The position numbers were made by a program, and so were the translations under genes. From positions 4,622 to 68,621 of the forward strand of contig JAXDBU010000082.1 of assembly GCA_034678485.1 (NCBI GenBank): a stretch of DNA of 64,000 nucleotides, written 5' to 3'. Origin of the DNA: PLanc-01 sp034678485 (GTDB lineage: Bacteria; Planctomycetota; Phycisphaerae; Sedimentisphaerales; Anaerobacaceae). Below the pieces are notes generated by a model, which saw nothing but the letters and a program-made list of their open reading frames with translations, had not been told where the DNA came from and made no database searches. Positions 53,953-62,181 of the stretch are shown one piece after another. How positions within the stretch are numbered: position 1 is the first letter of the stretch; every line of letters starts with the position of its first letter.

Positions 53953-56900
53953 GTGAGCAGAAATGAAGATGCATCAGAAGGGTGTCGCGGCGGCGACAAG
54001 CCCTTTCCTCGACCAAGTGGTGCTACGCAGACAGAAATCCGTGGGGAGCGGCTAAGCATCGGCTGCCAAATCGGTCCCTATCGGTTGGTGAGCATTCTTG
54101 GAGAAGGCGGCTTCGGGATCGTCTACCTTGCCGAGCAGAAGGAGCCCGTGCAGAGGAAAGTGGCTTTGAAAGTAGTCAAGCCGGGCATGGACAGCAAGCA
54201 GGTGCTGGCCCGATTTGAGGCCGAGCAGCAGGCCCTGGCCCTTCTGAATCACCCGAATATCGCCCATGTCTTCGATGCGGGTATGACTCCCGAGGGCTAT
54301 CCGTATTTCGTGATGGAATGCGTTCAAGGGACGCCGATCACGGCGTACTGCGACCAGGAGGAGTTCACGGTGGAGGATCGGCTTCGCCTGTTCATGCAGG
54401 TCTGCGATGCTGTCCAGCATGCCCACCAAAAGGGGATCATCCACCGGGACCTCAAGCCGTCGAATATTCTGGTGGCGGACTTGGACGGCCGACCCGTCCC
54501 GGTGATCATCGATTTCGGCGTGGCCAAGGCGCTCAACCAGCCGTTGACGGCACGGACCCTGTTCACGGAGCAGGGGCAATTGCTCGGCACGCCGGAGTAC
54601 ATGAGCCCGGAACAGACCCACTTGGCTAATCAGGATATCGACACGCGCTCGGATATCTACAGCCTGGGCGTGTTGCTGTACGAGCTGCTGACAGGCGCAT
54701 TGCCTTTTGCCCAGAATACGCTTCGCGAAGCGGCTTTCGATAACCTTCTGAAGATCATCCGCGAGCAGGAGCCGCCCCGGCCCAGCACCCGATTGAGCGG
54801 CCTGGGGGAAGAAGGCAACACAATAGCGCAGAAGCGAAGTACAAACACGGCGGCATTGGCCAGACGGCTCTCTCGCGAGCTGGAGTGGATTCCCCTCAAA
54901 GCAATGCGAAAAGAGCGAGACCATCGTTACCAGTCCGCCAGGGAGTTGGCCGAAGATATCGCAAACTACCTGGGAGGCAAGCCGCTGGAGGCAGGCCCCG
55001 AGTCTGTAATCTATCGCACCCGAAAGCTGCTTCGTCGGCACCACGCTTTGGTGATAGGGGCCACAGCAGTCCTGCTCACGCTTCTTGGGGGAATCACTGT
55101 TTACGCCATCGGACAGAGTCGGGCTCGTGTGCGGGAGGCGGGACTACGGGACAGGGCCGAACAGGCTGAGCATGCAGCAAGAAAAGAGCAACGTGCGGCG
55201 GAAGACCAGCGTGCGGCGGCCGTGCAGGCGGCCGAGTTGGCCAGAGCACAGGAGCGGATTGCTCGCAATTACCTCTATGCGGCCAGGATTGGATTGGTGC
55301 AACGTGTCTGGGAGAGTGGCAACAGTCGAGAGGTCTTGAACCTCCTCAACTCCCTACGTCCCGAACCTGGGCAGGAAGACCTGCGGGCTTTTGATTGGTA
55401 CTACTTCTGGCGGCTATGTTGTTCCGAAGAGATCACGCTGCATGGACGCGGCTACGATTACGCGCCAGTGGCTTTTTCGCCCTCGGGTAAACGATTGGCA
55501 GTCGGCGGCAACAGCAGGACCATCGCCTTGTGGGACACTGAGACCCGTCAGCAAATGGCATCGCTTCAAGGTCATGGTGGGACTGTCACCGGCTTGGCCT
55601 TTCTATCGTCGGATGGAGGGACGTTGGTGTCGGGCAGTGTAGATAAGACCGTGCGATTCTGGGATGTGAACAGCGGGCGGCAAACGTCGTCGCTCGATGC
55701 GGTTGCCCCAATTGTCGCTATCGCCGTTTCCAAGAATTGTGAGAGACTGGCGGCAGGGCTTGAGACCGGAGGGGCAATGCTGTGGCACCTGGACGGTTCT
55801 GGACGTGAGCCGGAAGTGATCCGGAATGGCCCCCCGTCATATGTCGCTACGGCAGCTCTTTCACCAGACGGCAAGACCCTGGCTATTGCAGGCGGGGATT
55901 TGAGAGCACCCTGCAAAGTCGCGTTGTGGAGTGTGGATAAGCGTGAAGTGAGCATGGAGTTGAAGGGGCACACCAGCACGGTTCGGTCTGTTGTCTTCTC
56001 CCCTGATGGTACGCGGCTTGCCACAGCGAGCCACGACGAGACGGTACGGCTGTGGGACGTGTCCTCTGGTAAAGAACTGGCGGCAAGAAAGGGACATGTC
56101 GCCCCTCTCTGGTGCGTTGCCTTCGGACCGGATGGCAGGACTCTGGCAACCGGGAGCAGTGATAGGACGGCAAGAACCTGGAGCGTGCCGGATTTGGCTG
56201 AACTCCATCGGTTCAAAGGACATACCAAGAACGTCATGGGGCTATCATTCTCGCCGGATGCAGGAGTCCTGGCCAGCGTGAGCAGTGACGACACGGTGAG
56301 GCTCTGGGATCTGAGAAGCCCTCGTGGATTTGAGACAAGCCTCGATCATACGTCCGCCGTGACATCGGTGGCGTTCTCATCTGACGGTAAAGTGGTGGCG
56401 ACAGCCTGTCAGAATGGAGAGACGCTGCTATGGGATGCAACTGCCGGCCAGCAGATCCGAAGCTTGAAAGGTCACGATCAAGCCGTGTGGTCTGTTGCCG
56501 TTTCCCGCGATGGCAAGACTCTGGCTACGGGAAGCGTGGACAGGACCGTAAGGCTCTGGGATATGAGTACCGGCGAGGCTCTGGCGACATTGGACGGGCT
56601 ATCTGCGGCGGTGAACTTCGTCATATTCTCGCCTGATAGGGTGACCCTGGCCGTGGGCTGTGAGGATATGAGCCTGACGCTGTGGGACATGGAAATGAAA
56701 GACAAGCGAACCATCCGAGAGGGGCAAGAGAGACCCTCCTATGCCCAGCTTCGGCCCTCCTACTCGGGAACCTTCTCGCCCGACGGGAAGATCCTGGCCA
56801 CAGGGGGCTGGGATTCTCGGGGGCATGTTCTGGATGTGACCACTGGACAGGAGCGTCTTTCACTCAAGGGACACGAGTTGGGCGTTTGGGGCATGGCGTT

Positions 56901-57249
56901 CTCGCGGAACGGGGATACTCTCGCCACTGCCAGTGAGGACATGACCATCAGGCTCTGGAAGAGGGCAGATCCTGAAATCGGGATTCCCGTCGTGTGTGCC
57001 CACGATGGCCCTGTTCTGTGCGTCGCGTTCTCCCCGGACGACAGGGTTGTGGCCTCAGGAAGCGTAGACCGGACGGTGAGGCTGTGGGATGCAGGCTCAG
57101 GTGCGCAACGACTCGTGCTTGAAGGTCACCATGGCCCCGTAACGTCTGTGGTTTTCTCTCCTGACGGGAGCATCTTGGCAAGCGCAAGTGAGGACAAACG
57201 AGTCCTCCTGTGGCAGGCAGCAACGCCGGCCGAAGCAGGCTCTCGCTAA
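53953..57249 (+). CDS. Membrane Ser/Thr protein kinase with 14 WD40 repeats
   Basis: 1098 residues from GTG 53953 (TTGGAGGCCTCGC). The kinase domain (~40-330) has the Gly loop GEGGFGIVYLAEQ, Lys in KVALKVVKPG, HRDLKPSNIL (His164), DFGVAKAL and GTPEYMSPEQ; all catalytic residues are present. A membrane helix lies at ~362-386 (ALVIGATAVLLTLLGGITVYA), then an Ala/Glu/Arg coiled coil (REAGLRDRAEQAEHAARKEQ). From ~510 on there are 14 WD40 units, usually starting GH-x-x-x-V and ending (L/F)WD, enough for two seven-blade propellers. The topology puts the kinase in the cytoplasm and the propellers across the membrane. It probably signals to the divergent ECF sigma factor. Confidence 0.93.
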   Translation: MSRNEDASEGCRGGDKPFPRPSGATQTEIRGERLSIGCQIGPYRLVSILGEGGFGIVYLAEQKEPVQRKVALKVVKPGMDSKQVLARFEAEQQALALLNHPNIAHVFDAGMTPEGYPYFVMECVQGTPITAYCDQEEFTVEDRLRLFMQVCDAVQHAHQKGIIHRDLKPSNILVADLDGRPVPVIIDFGVAKALNQPLTARTLFTEQGQLLGTPEYMSPEQTHLANQDIDTRSDIYSLGVLLYELLTGALPFAQNTLREAAFDNLLKIIREQEPPRPSTRLSGLGEEGNTIAQKRSTNTAALARRLSRELEWIPLKAMRKERDHRYQSARELAEDIANYLGGKPLEAGPESVIYRTRKLLRRHHALVIGATAVLLTLLGGITVYAIGQSRARVREAGLRDRAEQAEHAARKEQRAAEDQRAAAVQAAELARAQERIARNYLYAARIGLVQRVWESGNSREVLNLLNSLRPEPGQEDLRAFDWYYFWRLCCSEEITLHGRGYDYAPVAFSPSGKRLAVGGNSRTIALWDTETRQQMASLQGHGGTVTGLAFLSSDGGTLVSGSVDKTVRFWDVNSGRQTSSLDAVAPIVAIAVSKNCERLAAGLETGGAMLWHLDGSGREPEVIRNGPPSYVATAALSPDGKTLAIAGGDLRAPCKVALWSVDKREVSMELKGHTSTVRSVVFSPDGTRLATASHDETVRLWDVSSGKELAARKGHVAPLWCVAFGPDGRTLATGSSDRTARTWSVPDLAELHRFKGHTKNVMGLSFSPDAGVLASVSSDDTVRLWDLRSPRGFETSLDHTSAVTSVAFSSDGKVVATACQNGETLLWDATAGQQIRSLKGHDQAVWSVAVSRDGKTLATGSVDRTVRLWDMSTGEALATLDGLSAAVNFVIFSPDRVTLAVGCEDMSLTLWDMEMKDKRTIREGQERPSYAQLRPSYSGTFSPDGKILATGGWDSRGHVLDVTTGQERLSLKGHELGVWGMAFSRNGDTLATASEDMTIRLWKRADPEIGIPVVCAHDGPVLCVAFSPDDRVVASGSVDRTVRLWDAGSGAQRLVLEGHHGPVTSVVFSPDGSILASASEDKRVLLWQAATPAEAGSR

Positions 57250-57883
57250 AGCAGGCGCACACACAGACGCCATTCGATCCATAGGAGCAATCCCCATACT
57301 CCCGGAATGACTTTTGCACGCCACCGTGTCTTCCTGGCCACTTTCTCCAGGGTTTTGCGTCCGTTTGATGGGTCTGCGCGCAAGATCGGCTTTTTGGGAC
57401 CGTAGTAAGAGTAGCCAGGTGCTGTCTTGGTGGCACCAGATTGAGTAGTTGGCAGGTCTGCGCGCAAGATCGGTTCTTCTGGGACGTAGTAACGGTGGGC
57501 AATGCCGGCCCGACATGACATTAGGCGGACGGATGCGAAGGGCTTCGTGCATACGCCGTCAGCTTATGGGAAGAGCTGCTTTGTTGAAGGCATGACTGAT
57601 GGAGGAGGAGAAAAGGAGATGTGGCGTTGTGGACTGGTCCTCGGGTGGAGGCGCACATGGCCAGTATGTTCGTTTAGCCAAGGCCGTCTTGATCTTGTGC
57701 TTCTCGTCACTCGCGATGGCGTGGACGCACACCGCAGAACAATCGGTGTTGGTCGCTTGAGTCGGCCACCGCCTGAACCTCCTTGGCTATGGTTACTCCG
57801 CTGCATATCGGCAGCGACATCGATGAGTGTGGGATTGGTATGACAACGCGGTGAGAACGAGCAGGAATTGGAGTTAGGATGAT
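57250..57883. repeat. Gene-poor region with a duplicated 38-bp segment
   Basis: No confident gene. GGTCTGCGCGCAAGATCGG begins at 57371 and again at 57455 (period 84); the following 19 bases are also similar (ending GTAGTAA in both). Read on the minus strand the copies encode YYGPKKPILRADP and YYVPEEPILRADL inside a 91-codon open frame (57521-57246) that overlaps the kinase stop by four bases. Coding status is undecided. Confidence 0.5.
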
Positions 57884-58576
57884 ATGAAAAAGACGACGTT
57901 GTGTGAGCATCCGAGATTGAGAAGTGGGTGCCAGGTGCGGTTCAGCATCCTTGTCCTTGCCTCTGTGCTGTGCGTCTCAACAGGCTCTGCCATGGCTGCT
58001 GTGACCAATGGCGGCTTCGAGGCCGGACTCAGTGGATGGACCAGTAGCGCGCCCTGGCCTGATCGTGTGATGGTTGTGACAAACTACACCGACAACTATG
58101 GCAGGACATGGGCCGCTGAAGAGGGGGCAAGCTTTGCCGTGTTGGAGACCCGTGGGGGTGGTGGGTCTGTAGGTGGTCTTCTATGGCAGGCTTTCCCAGC
58201 CGCGGCAGGTGATATACTAAGCCTTGACTACAAGTACTACTTGGATAGTTTCTACTCGCAAGACTTGTCCGGGAAACTATACAATTCGAGCGGCGGCGAA
58301 GTCGCGACGCTCTTCTATGCCCGCATAGACGGATACTACGACGGGGCCAGCGAGCCATCCGAATATGCCGATTGGCAGGCAGTGGGCTACACGTTCACTC
58401 AGGATGACACTTACACCCTGAAGTTCGTCGTAGGCCCGAGGGAGTTCAGTCACAGTGCTCTCGGCGTCGACAATGTGGTTCTGACCACGGTCTCCGTCCC
58501 CGCACCTGGGGCGCTATTGCTCGGCGGCATGGGCATGAGTCTGGTCAGTTTGCTGCGCCGGCGCAGGGCGATCTGA
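57884..58576 (+). CDS. Secreted PEP-CTERM-type surface protein
   Basis: 230 residues. An extended signal peptide (~1-38, FSILVLASVLCVSTGSAMAA) is followed by a jelly-roll starting VTNGGFEAGLSGWTSSAP, typical of DUF642/CBM-like planctomycete proteins. The C-terminus VPAPGALLLGGMGMSLVSLL followed by RRRRAI is a PEP-CTERM-like sorting signal (Pro-containing motif, membrane helix, Arg cluster), processed by exosortase-type enzymes. No exosortase gene is in the window. Probable role: cell-surface or matrix protein. Confidence 0.88.
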   Translation: MKKTTLCEHPRLRSGCQVRFSILVLASVLCVSTGSAMAAVTNGGFEAGLSGWTSSAPWPDRVMVVTNYTDNYGRTWAAEEGASFAVLETRGGGGSVGGLLWQAFPAAAGDILSLDYKYYLDSFYSQDLSGKLYNSSGGEVATLFYARIDGYYDGASEPSEYADWQAVGYTFTQDDTYTLKFVVGPREFSHSALGVDNVVLTTVSVPAPGALLLGGMGMSLVSLLRRRRAI

Positions 58577-58933
58577 CAGGATGTTGATGAGCAGTGTCTT
58601 TGCGGCATGGCACGTAATGCGATCACGGAGAGCAGGGTGTGCATCCACAAGGGATGCACACCCTGTTGGCTCTGATGAGGATAAGGAGCCACAGCTATAC
58701 GGTTCACATGTGGATCTTAGATCCTTGGGGTATCCGGGTCGAAGTTCGGGGATCTGACGGCGGCTGCCGGCGCTTGAGGCGCGCCTCTTCGGGATCGGCA
58801 GGCCAATCACGATACCAGAGCCCTATTGAGGGCGCTTGTTGCGATCGGATTGTCCAGCATAATGGGCAAGAGCGCGAGTCGGCGTAAGACCTCGTCTTGG
58901 CCAGAACATTCAACTCTTGAAAGGAGAAAAGCT
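58577..58933. other. Intergenic region with terminator before the LRR gene
   Basis: It contains the terminator hairpin at 58633-58665 and then the promoter region of the LRR gene. An open frame in phase with the LRR gene reaches back to 58826, but the GTG at 58934 has the ribosome site. Nothing else was identified. Confidence 0.45.
58633..58665 (+). terminator. Terminator hairpin after the PEP-CTERM gene
   Basis: CAGGGTGTGCATCC (58633-58646) pairs perfectly with GGATGCACACCCTG (58652-58665) around a 5-base loop. Only TTGGCTCT follows, so it is a stable stem with a weak T-tract. Confidence 0.65.
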
Positions 58934-61186
58934 GTGAGACGATCTGTTGTCGCTTTATCTGCACTCATGTCGCTGTTTGCCGCTGCACTGGTGGAGGCTC
59001 AGACGGTCCAAATCCCGGATGCCAACCTCAAGCAGGCTATCCAGGACACGCTCGAGATCACGTCCGATCCTTCTACGTCGGACATGTTGCGTCTCACCGC
59101 GTTGCAGGAAACCGGTCAAGGAATCGCGAATCTTACAGGTTTGGAGACGGCTACAAATCTCGAGATATTGTATATAGGGGGGAATCAAATTAGTGACATC
59201 GGTCCGCTTGCGGGTCTGACGAAGTTGACGGTGCTATACCTTCACAGCAACGCGATTCAGGATGTGTCAGCCGTGAGGCATATGACAGCCCTGACCTACC
59301 TTGAGCTTGGCCGGAATCAGGTTGCGGACATCAGTTCATTGTCCGGCCTGCGGAACCTCACATACCTGGGTCTTGGCATAAACCAGATCAGCGACCTCAG
59401 TCCACTTGCTGGGCTGACCAAGCTGGCGACCTTGTATGTGTATCAGAACCAGATCGACGACGACGATATGGGTGTCCTGAGCGGATTGACTCAACTGCAG
59501 AAGCTCGAGTTCAGCGGGCACCAGATCACCGACATCAGCCCTATAGCGGGCCTGACCAAACTGGTTTGGATTAACATGCGAGGGAATCAGATCAGCGATA
59601 TCAGCCCACTGGCGAGTATGGCAGGGCTCAAGACGCTTCGAGCACATACGAACCAAATCAGCGACATCAGTCCGCTGGGGGGCCTGAAGGGCCTCACGGA
59701 GGTGGTGTTGCTTGACAACCAGATTGCCGATGTCAGTCCGCTGGCTGGCCACGCGACACTTGCGACACTTGACCTGCGGGGCAATCCGCTTAATGCTGAA
59801 GCCTATTCGCAATACATCCCCATGATCTGCCAGAACAATCCCCTCACAGGGTCTGAATTTGCGACAGGCGGTTCGACCATACCCGGCGGGCTGTCCTACG
59901 ATGAGCCTTTGTGGCGGACGTTGGCCGTGGCTGGCGATGAAGGCGGGTCGGTCCTCGTGCCCGGTGAAGGGACGTTCCAAATCAACAGTGGGACGCCGCT
60001 GACCCTGGAGGCAGTCCCGATGGACGGACGGTATGAGTTTCTGGCTTGGATCGGCACAGCCGTCGATGGCGGCAAGGTGGAGGACCCCAACGCCGCATTC
60101 ACCAAGGTCCTGGTCGATGCGAATGAGACCCTGCAGGCGCTGTTCATCGAACGGACTGACCCGAACGCCCTCGTATCGCTGGGTAGTCTGGGCATGAACG
60201 ATACCCAACAATTCAACTGCCGGGCCGTCACCGACAATGGACCCGGAAAGATGCTTGTCCAACGTGTCACAGGCATCGCTCCTGATTTGACCGGCATGAT
60301 GCGTCTACAGATGATCGACGGCGCCAGTGGCCACGTCAAGATCTACTTCGGCCGATGCAATGCCCGCTATGTTAGGCTACGGTTTAAGTACCTGTTCGAG
60401 GATGGAGGAGCAGACCTGTGGGCTAGATTTGAAGATTTCCCCGGCCTGCTGCCGGGATCGCCCGGCATGGGGATGGAAGTGCCGGGCGGGCACGTGCGCC
60501 TTGTCGAACCCTCCAACCCCTTTGGTGGGGGCGGCAGACGCCCCGGACAGGTCGGCAGCGGACAATTCGCCGCTTTCGAGAAATGGTTCAACTTGTGGGA
60601 CTACTCCCAGACACTCGATCCCGAAAACGGGATCTGGGTGACATTCGGACTCGCCCTGCCGCCCTTTATCGCCACCACTGAGGGTTGGGACGCGTTCGAC
60701 GCCTCGGTTTTGATCGACGATGTGGCGATAGAGGTCTACGGCGACGGCAGTCAACCCGCCCCTGCGCCGCCGGTGCAGCATATCACAGAGGATTTCGAGA
60801 ACGGCTTCAACGCCCTGGGTTGGGACTACTGGAGTTGGCCGCAATGGAGGATCAGTCCCTCCGTTAGGCATGGAGGGAGCCACAGCGCACAGGCAGGGGA
60901 AATCAGTGATGACGAGCAGACCAGCCTGTCGATCACGCTGGATTGCCAAGCGGGTGAAATTCGCTTCTGGCGCAAAGTCTCCAGCGAGTCGAATTTCGAT
61001 TTCCTGGAGTTCTTCATCGACGGCCAGTCCAAGGGCAAATGGTCTGGCGAACAGGACTGGCAGAAGGTCGCGTTCCCTGTCCAGGAAGGGAGACGAACCT
61101 TCACCTGGACCTACAGCAAGGACAGTTCCAGTGCCAGTGGTCAAGACACCGCCTGGATCGACGAGATCACATTCCCAGCCCCATAA
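58934..61186 (+). CDS. Secreted internalin-like leucine-rich-repeat protein
   Basis: 750 residues from GTG 58934 (AAAGGAG 7 bases upstream). A signal peptide (~1-23, VVALSALMSLFAAALVEAQ) precedes about eleven 22-residue LRRs of internalin type (LxxLxxLxLxxNQISDISPLAGLT), residues ~45-300, with a typical cap VQIPDANLKQAIQDTL. An InlB-B-repeat-like domain follows (~345-425, EGTFQINSGTPLTLEAVPMD, YEFLAWIG). Two sandwich modules come next, the last (~640-750) starting ITEDFENGFNALGW. No membrane anchor or sorting signal is visible. Such proteins bind other proteins or glycans outside the cell. Confidence 0.87.
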   Translation: MRRSVVALSALMSLFAAALVEAQTVQIPDANLKQAIQDTLEITSDPSTSDMLRLTALQETGQGIANLTGLETATNLEILYIGGNQISDIGPLAGLTKLTVLYLHSNAIQDVSAVRHMTALTYLELGRNQVADISSLSGLRNLTYLGLGINQISDLSPLAGLTKLATLYVYQNQIDDDDMGVLSGLTQLQKLEFSGHQITDISPIAGLTKLVWINMRGNQISDISPLASMAGLKTLRAHTNQISDISPLGGLKGLTEVVLLDNQIADVSPLAGHATLATLDLRGNPLNAEAYSQYIPMICQNNPLTGSEFATGGSTIPGGLSYDEPLWRTLAVAGDEGGSVLVPGEGTFQINSGTPLTLEAVPMDGRYEFLAWIGTAVDGGKVEDPNAAFTKVLVDANETLQALFIERTDPNALVSLGSLGMNDTQQFNCRAVTDNGPGKMLVQRVTGIAPDLTGMMRLQMIDGASGHVKIYFGRCNARYVRLRFKYLFEDGGADLWARFEDFPGLLPGSPGMGMEVPGGHVRLVEPSNPFGGGGRRPGQVGSGQFAAFEKWFNLWDYSQTLDPENGIWVTFGLALPPFIATTEGWDAFDASVLIDDVAIEVYGDGSQPAPAPPVQHITEDFENGFNALGWDYWSWPQWRISPSVRHGGSHSAQAGEISDDEQTSLSITLDCQAGEIRFWRKVSSESNFDFLEFFIDGQSKGKWSGEQDWQKVAFPVQEGRRTFTWTYSKDSSSASGQDTAWIDEITFPAP

Positions 61187-61284
61187 GCTTCCGACCCGAC
61201 AACAGGCGAGCGACGACTGTCAACCAACAACTGATTTCTGTGCAGAGCAATATGATTAGCGCTGGACCAAGGGGAGCATGTACG

Positions 61285-61561
61285 ATGAACGCAATGGCGG
61301 TGACATCGGTGATCTTGCTGGGCATCATAGGCATGGAAGTCTCTGCCGTGGAACTCGACAGCGATCCCAATCTGGTCGGGTGGTGGAGGCTTGATGACGG
61401 TGCCGGCAAAGTAGCGAAGGACTCGTCGGGCAACAGCTTTGACGGCGCCGTCCAAGGCAACAGAACCCGTCCGGTCCGGCGAGAAGGCGGAATTTGTCCT
61501 GACAGGGTTCATTAACGGCCAAATGGTCGGCGGGGTGCACTTCACCGTTACAAAGAAATGA
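61285..61561 (+). pseudogene. LamG-protein remnant joined to an unrelated C-terminus
   Basis: ATG 61285 has GGGGAG eight bases upstream. A signal peptide (AVTSVILLGIIGMEVSAVEL) and the start of a LamG domain (DPNLVGWWRLDDGAGKVAKD, SSGNSFDGAVQG) follow. The frame then degrades and stops at 61513. In another frame GEKAEFVLTGFINGQMVGGV runs to a stop at 61559, apparently the C-terminus of a different gene. Best read as a deletion or frameshift scar. Confidence 0.6.
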
Positions 61562-61777
61562 CGGCCTGCCAAGTTGACAGGGCGAAGAACCGGCACAGGC
61601 GACGGACGGCGCGCCAGTCGTCGTCCCGATCCAAGCGCCGGTGGCGCGCGAGGGCCTCGACCTGCATGGGGGCCAGTTTGCCCCTGGTGTGTGGATTTGT
61701 TCTTTTTCTCTTCGTGTTCTGTCGTCTCGATCGTATAATGGTCTCGTTCTTTGAGAGTCTGTCTTCCGCTTCAGGTT
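61562..61777. other. Short stretch between the LamG remnant and the riboswitch
   Basis: No gene assigned. A minus-strand frame (MQVEALARHRRLDRDDDW ...) is open across it but has no ribosome site or recognised family. AT-rich TTCTTTTTCTCTTCG around 61698-61712 may mark a transcription end or the riboswitch promoter. Confidence 0.35.
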
Positions 61778-62008
61778 TCCCCGGTGCGTCTTGCACGGGG
61801 GAAATGCGAAGGAAAGGGAACGCGGTGAGAATCCGCGACGGTCGCGCCGCTGTGAGCGTCCGACCCGGTCGAGGGCTCCCAAACGTGGAATTGTGCGTTT
61901 GGGGACCTGATCCGGGAGTTCCCGGGACATTGAGCCACTGTCCGCTACAGGCGGATGGGAAGGCGTCCCGAGATAGGATGCAAGTCAGAAAACCTGCCTG
62001 AAGCGATG
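61778..62008 (+). promoter_or_regulatory. Cobalamin (AdoCbl-type) riboswitch
   Basis: Conserved parts occur in order: GGTGCGTCTTGCACGGGGAA (P2/P1 start, 61783-61802), AAGGGAACGCGGTGAGAATC (61813-61832) with CCGC and CGGTCGCGCCGCTGTGA (to 61855), GAGCCACTG (61932-61940), GGGAAGGCG (61957-61965), and the B12 box AAGTCAGAAAACCTGCC (61982-61998). This is a full aptamer. It lies 180 bases before the secreted repeat-protein gene, with an intrinsic terminator in between, so ligand binding should reduce transcription of that gene. Confidence 0.95.
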
Positions 62009-62103
62009 GTAGCACGAACATGTTCTCGCGACTGGAACACGGTGCATGATCGATGTGGGCGTCTTGCGATGATTCGCAAGCGCAGCAGAATAGTTGATCC
62101 GAA

Positions 62104-62137
62104 CCGCCGTCTCCGCTGTGGGGACGGCGGTTTTTTT
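62104..62137 (+). terminator. Intrinsic terminator, expression platform of the cobalamin riboswitch
   Basis: CCGCCGTC-tcc (62104-62114) pairs with gg-GACGGCGG (to 62130), followed directly by TTTTTTT. Located between the aptamer and the gene at 62182, 45 bases before its start. The competing antiterminator could not be fixed by eye. Confidence 0.85.
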
Positions 62138-62181
62138 ATTGTCGGCCGCATTCAAGGTGGGCCGTTGTGAGGAGAAGGTCT

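Noticed and set aside
57502..57843. 113-codon plus-strand open frame
   Set aside because: No ribosome site, no recognised domain and composition unlike neighbours.
58826..58933. Earlier start of the LRR gene
   Set aside because: It would add a non-secretory N-terminus before a good signal peptide; GTG 58934 has a correctly spaced AAAGGAG.
61548..62021. 157-codon minus-strand open frame across the riboswitch
   Set aside because: It is antisense to a clearly conserved RNA and has no family match.
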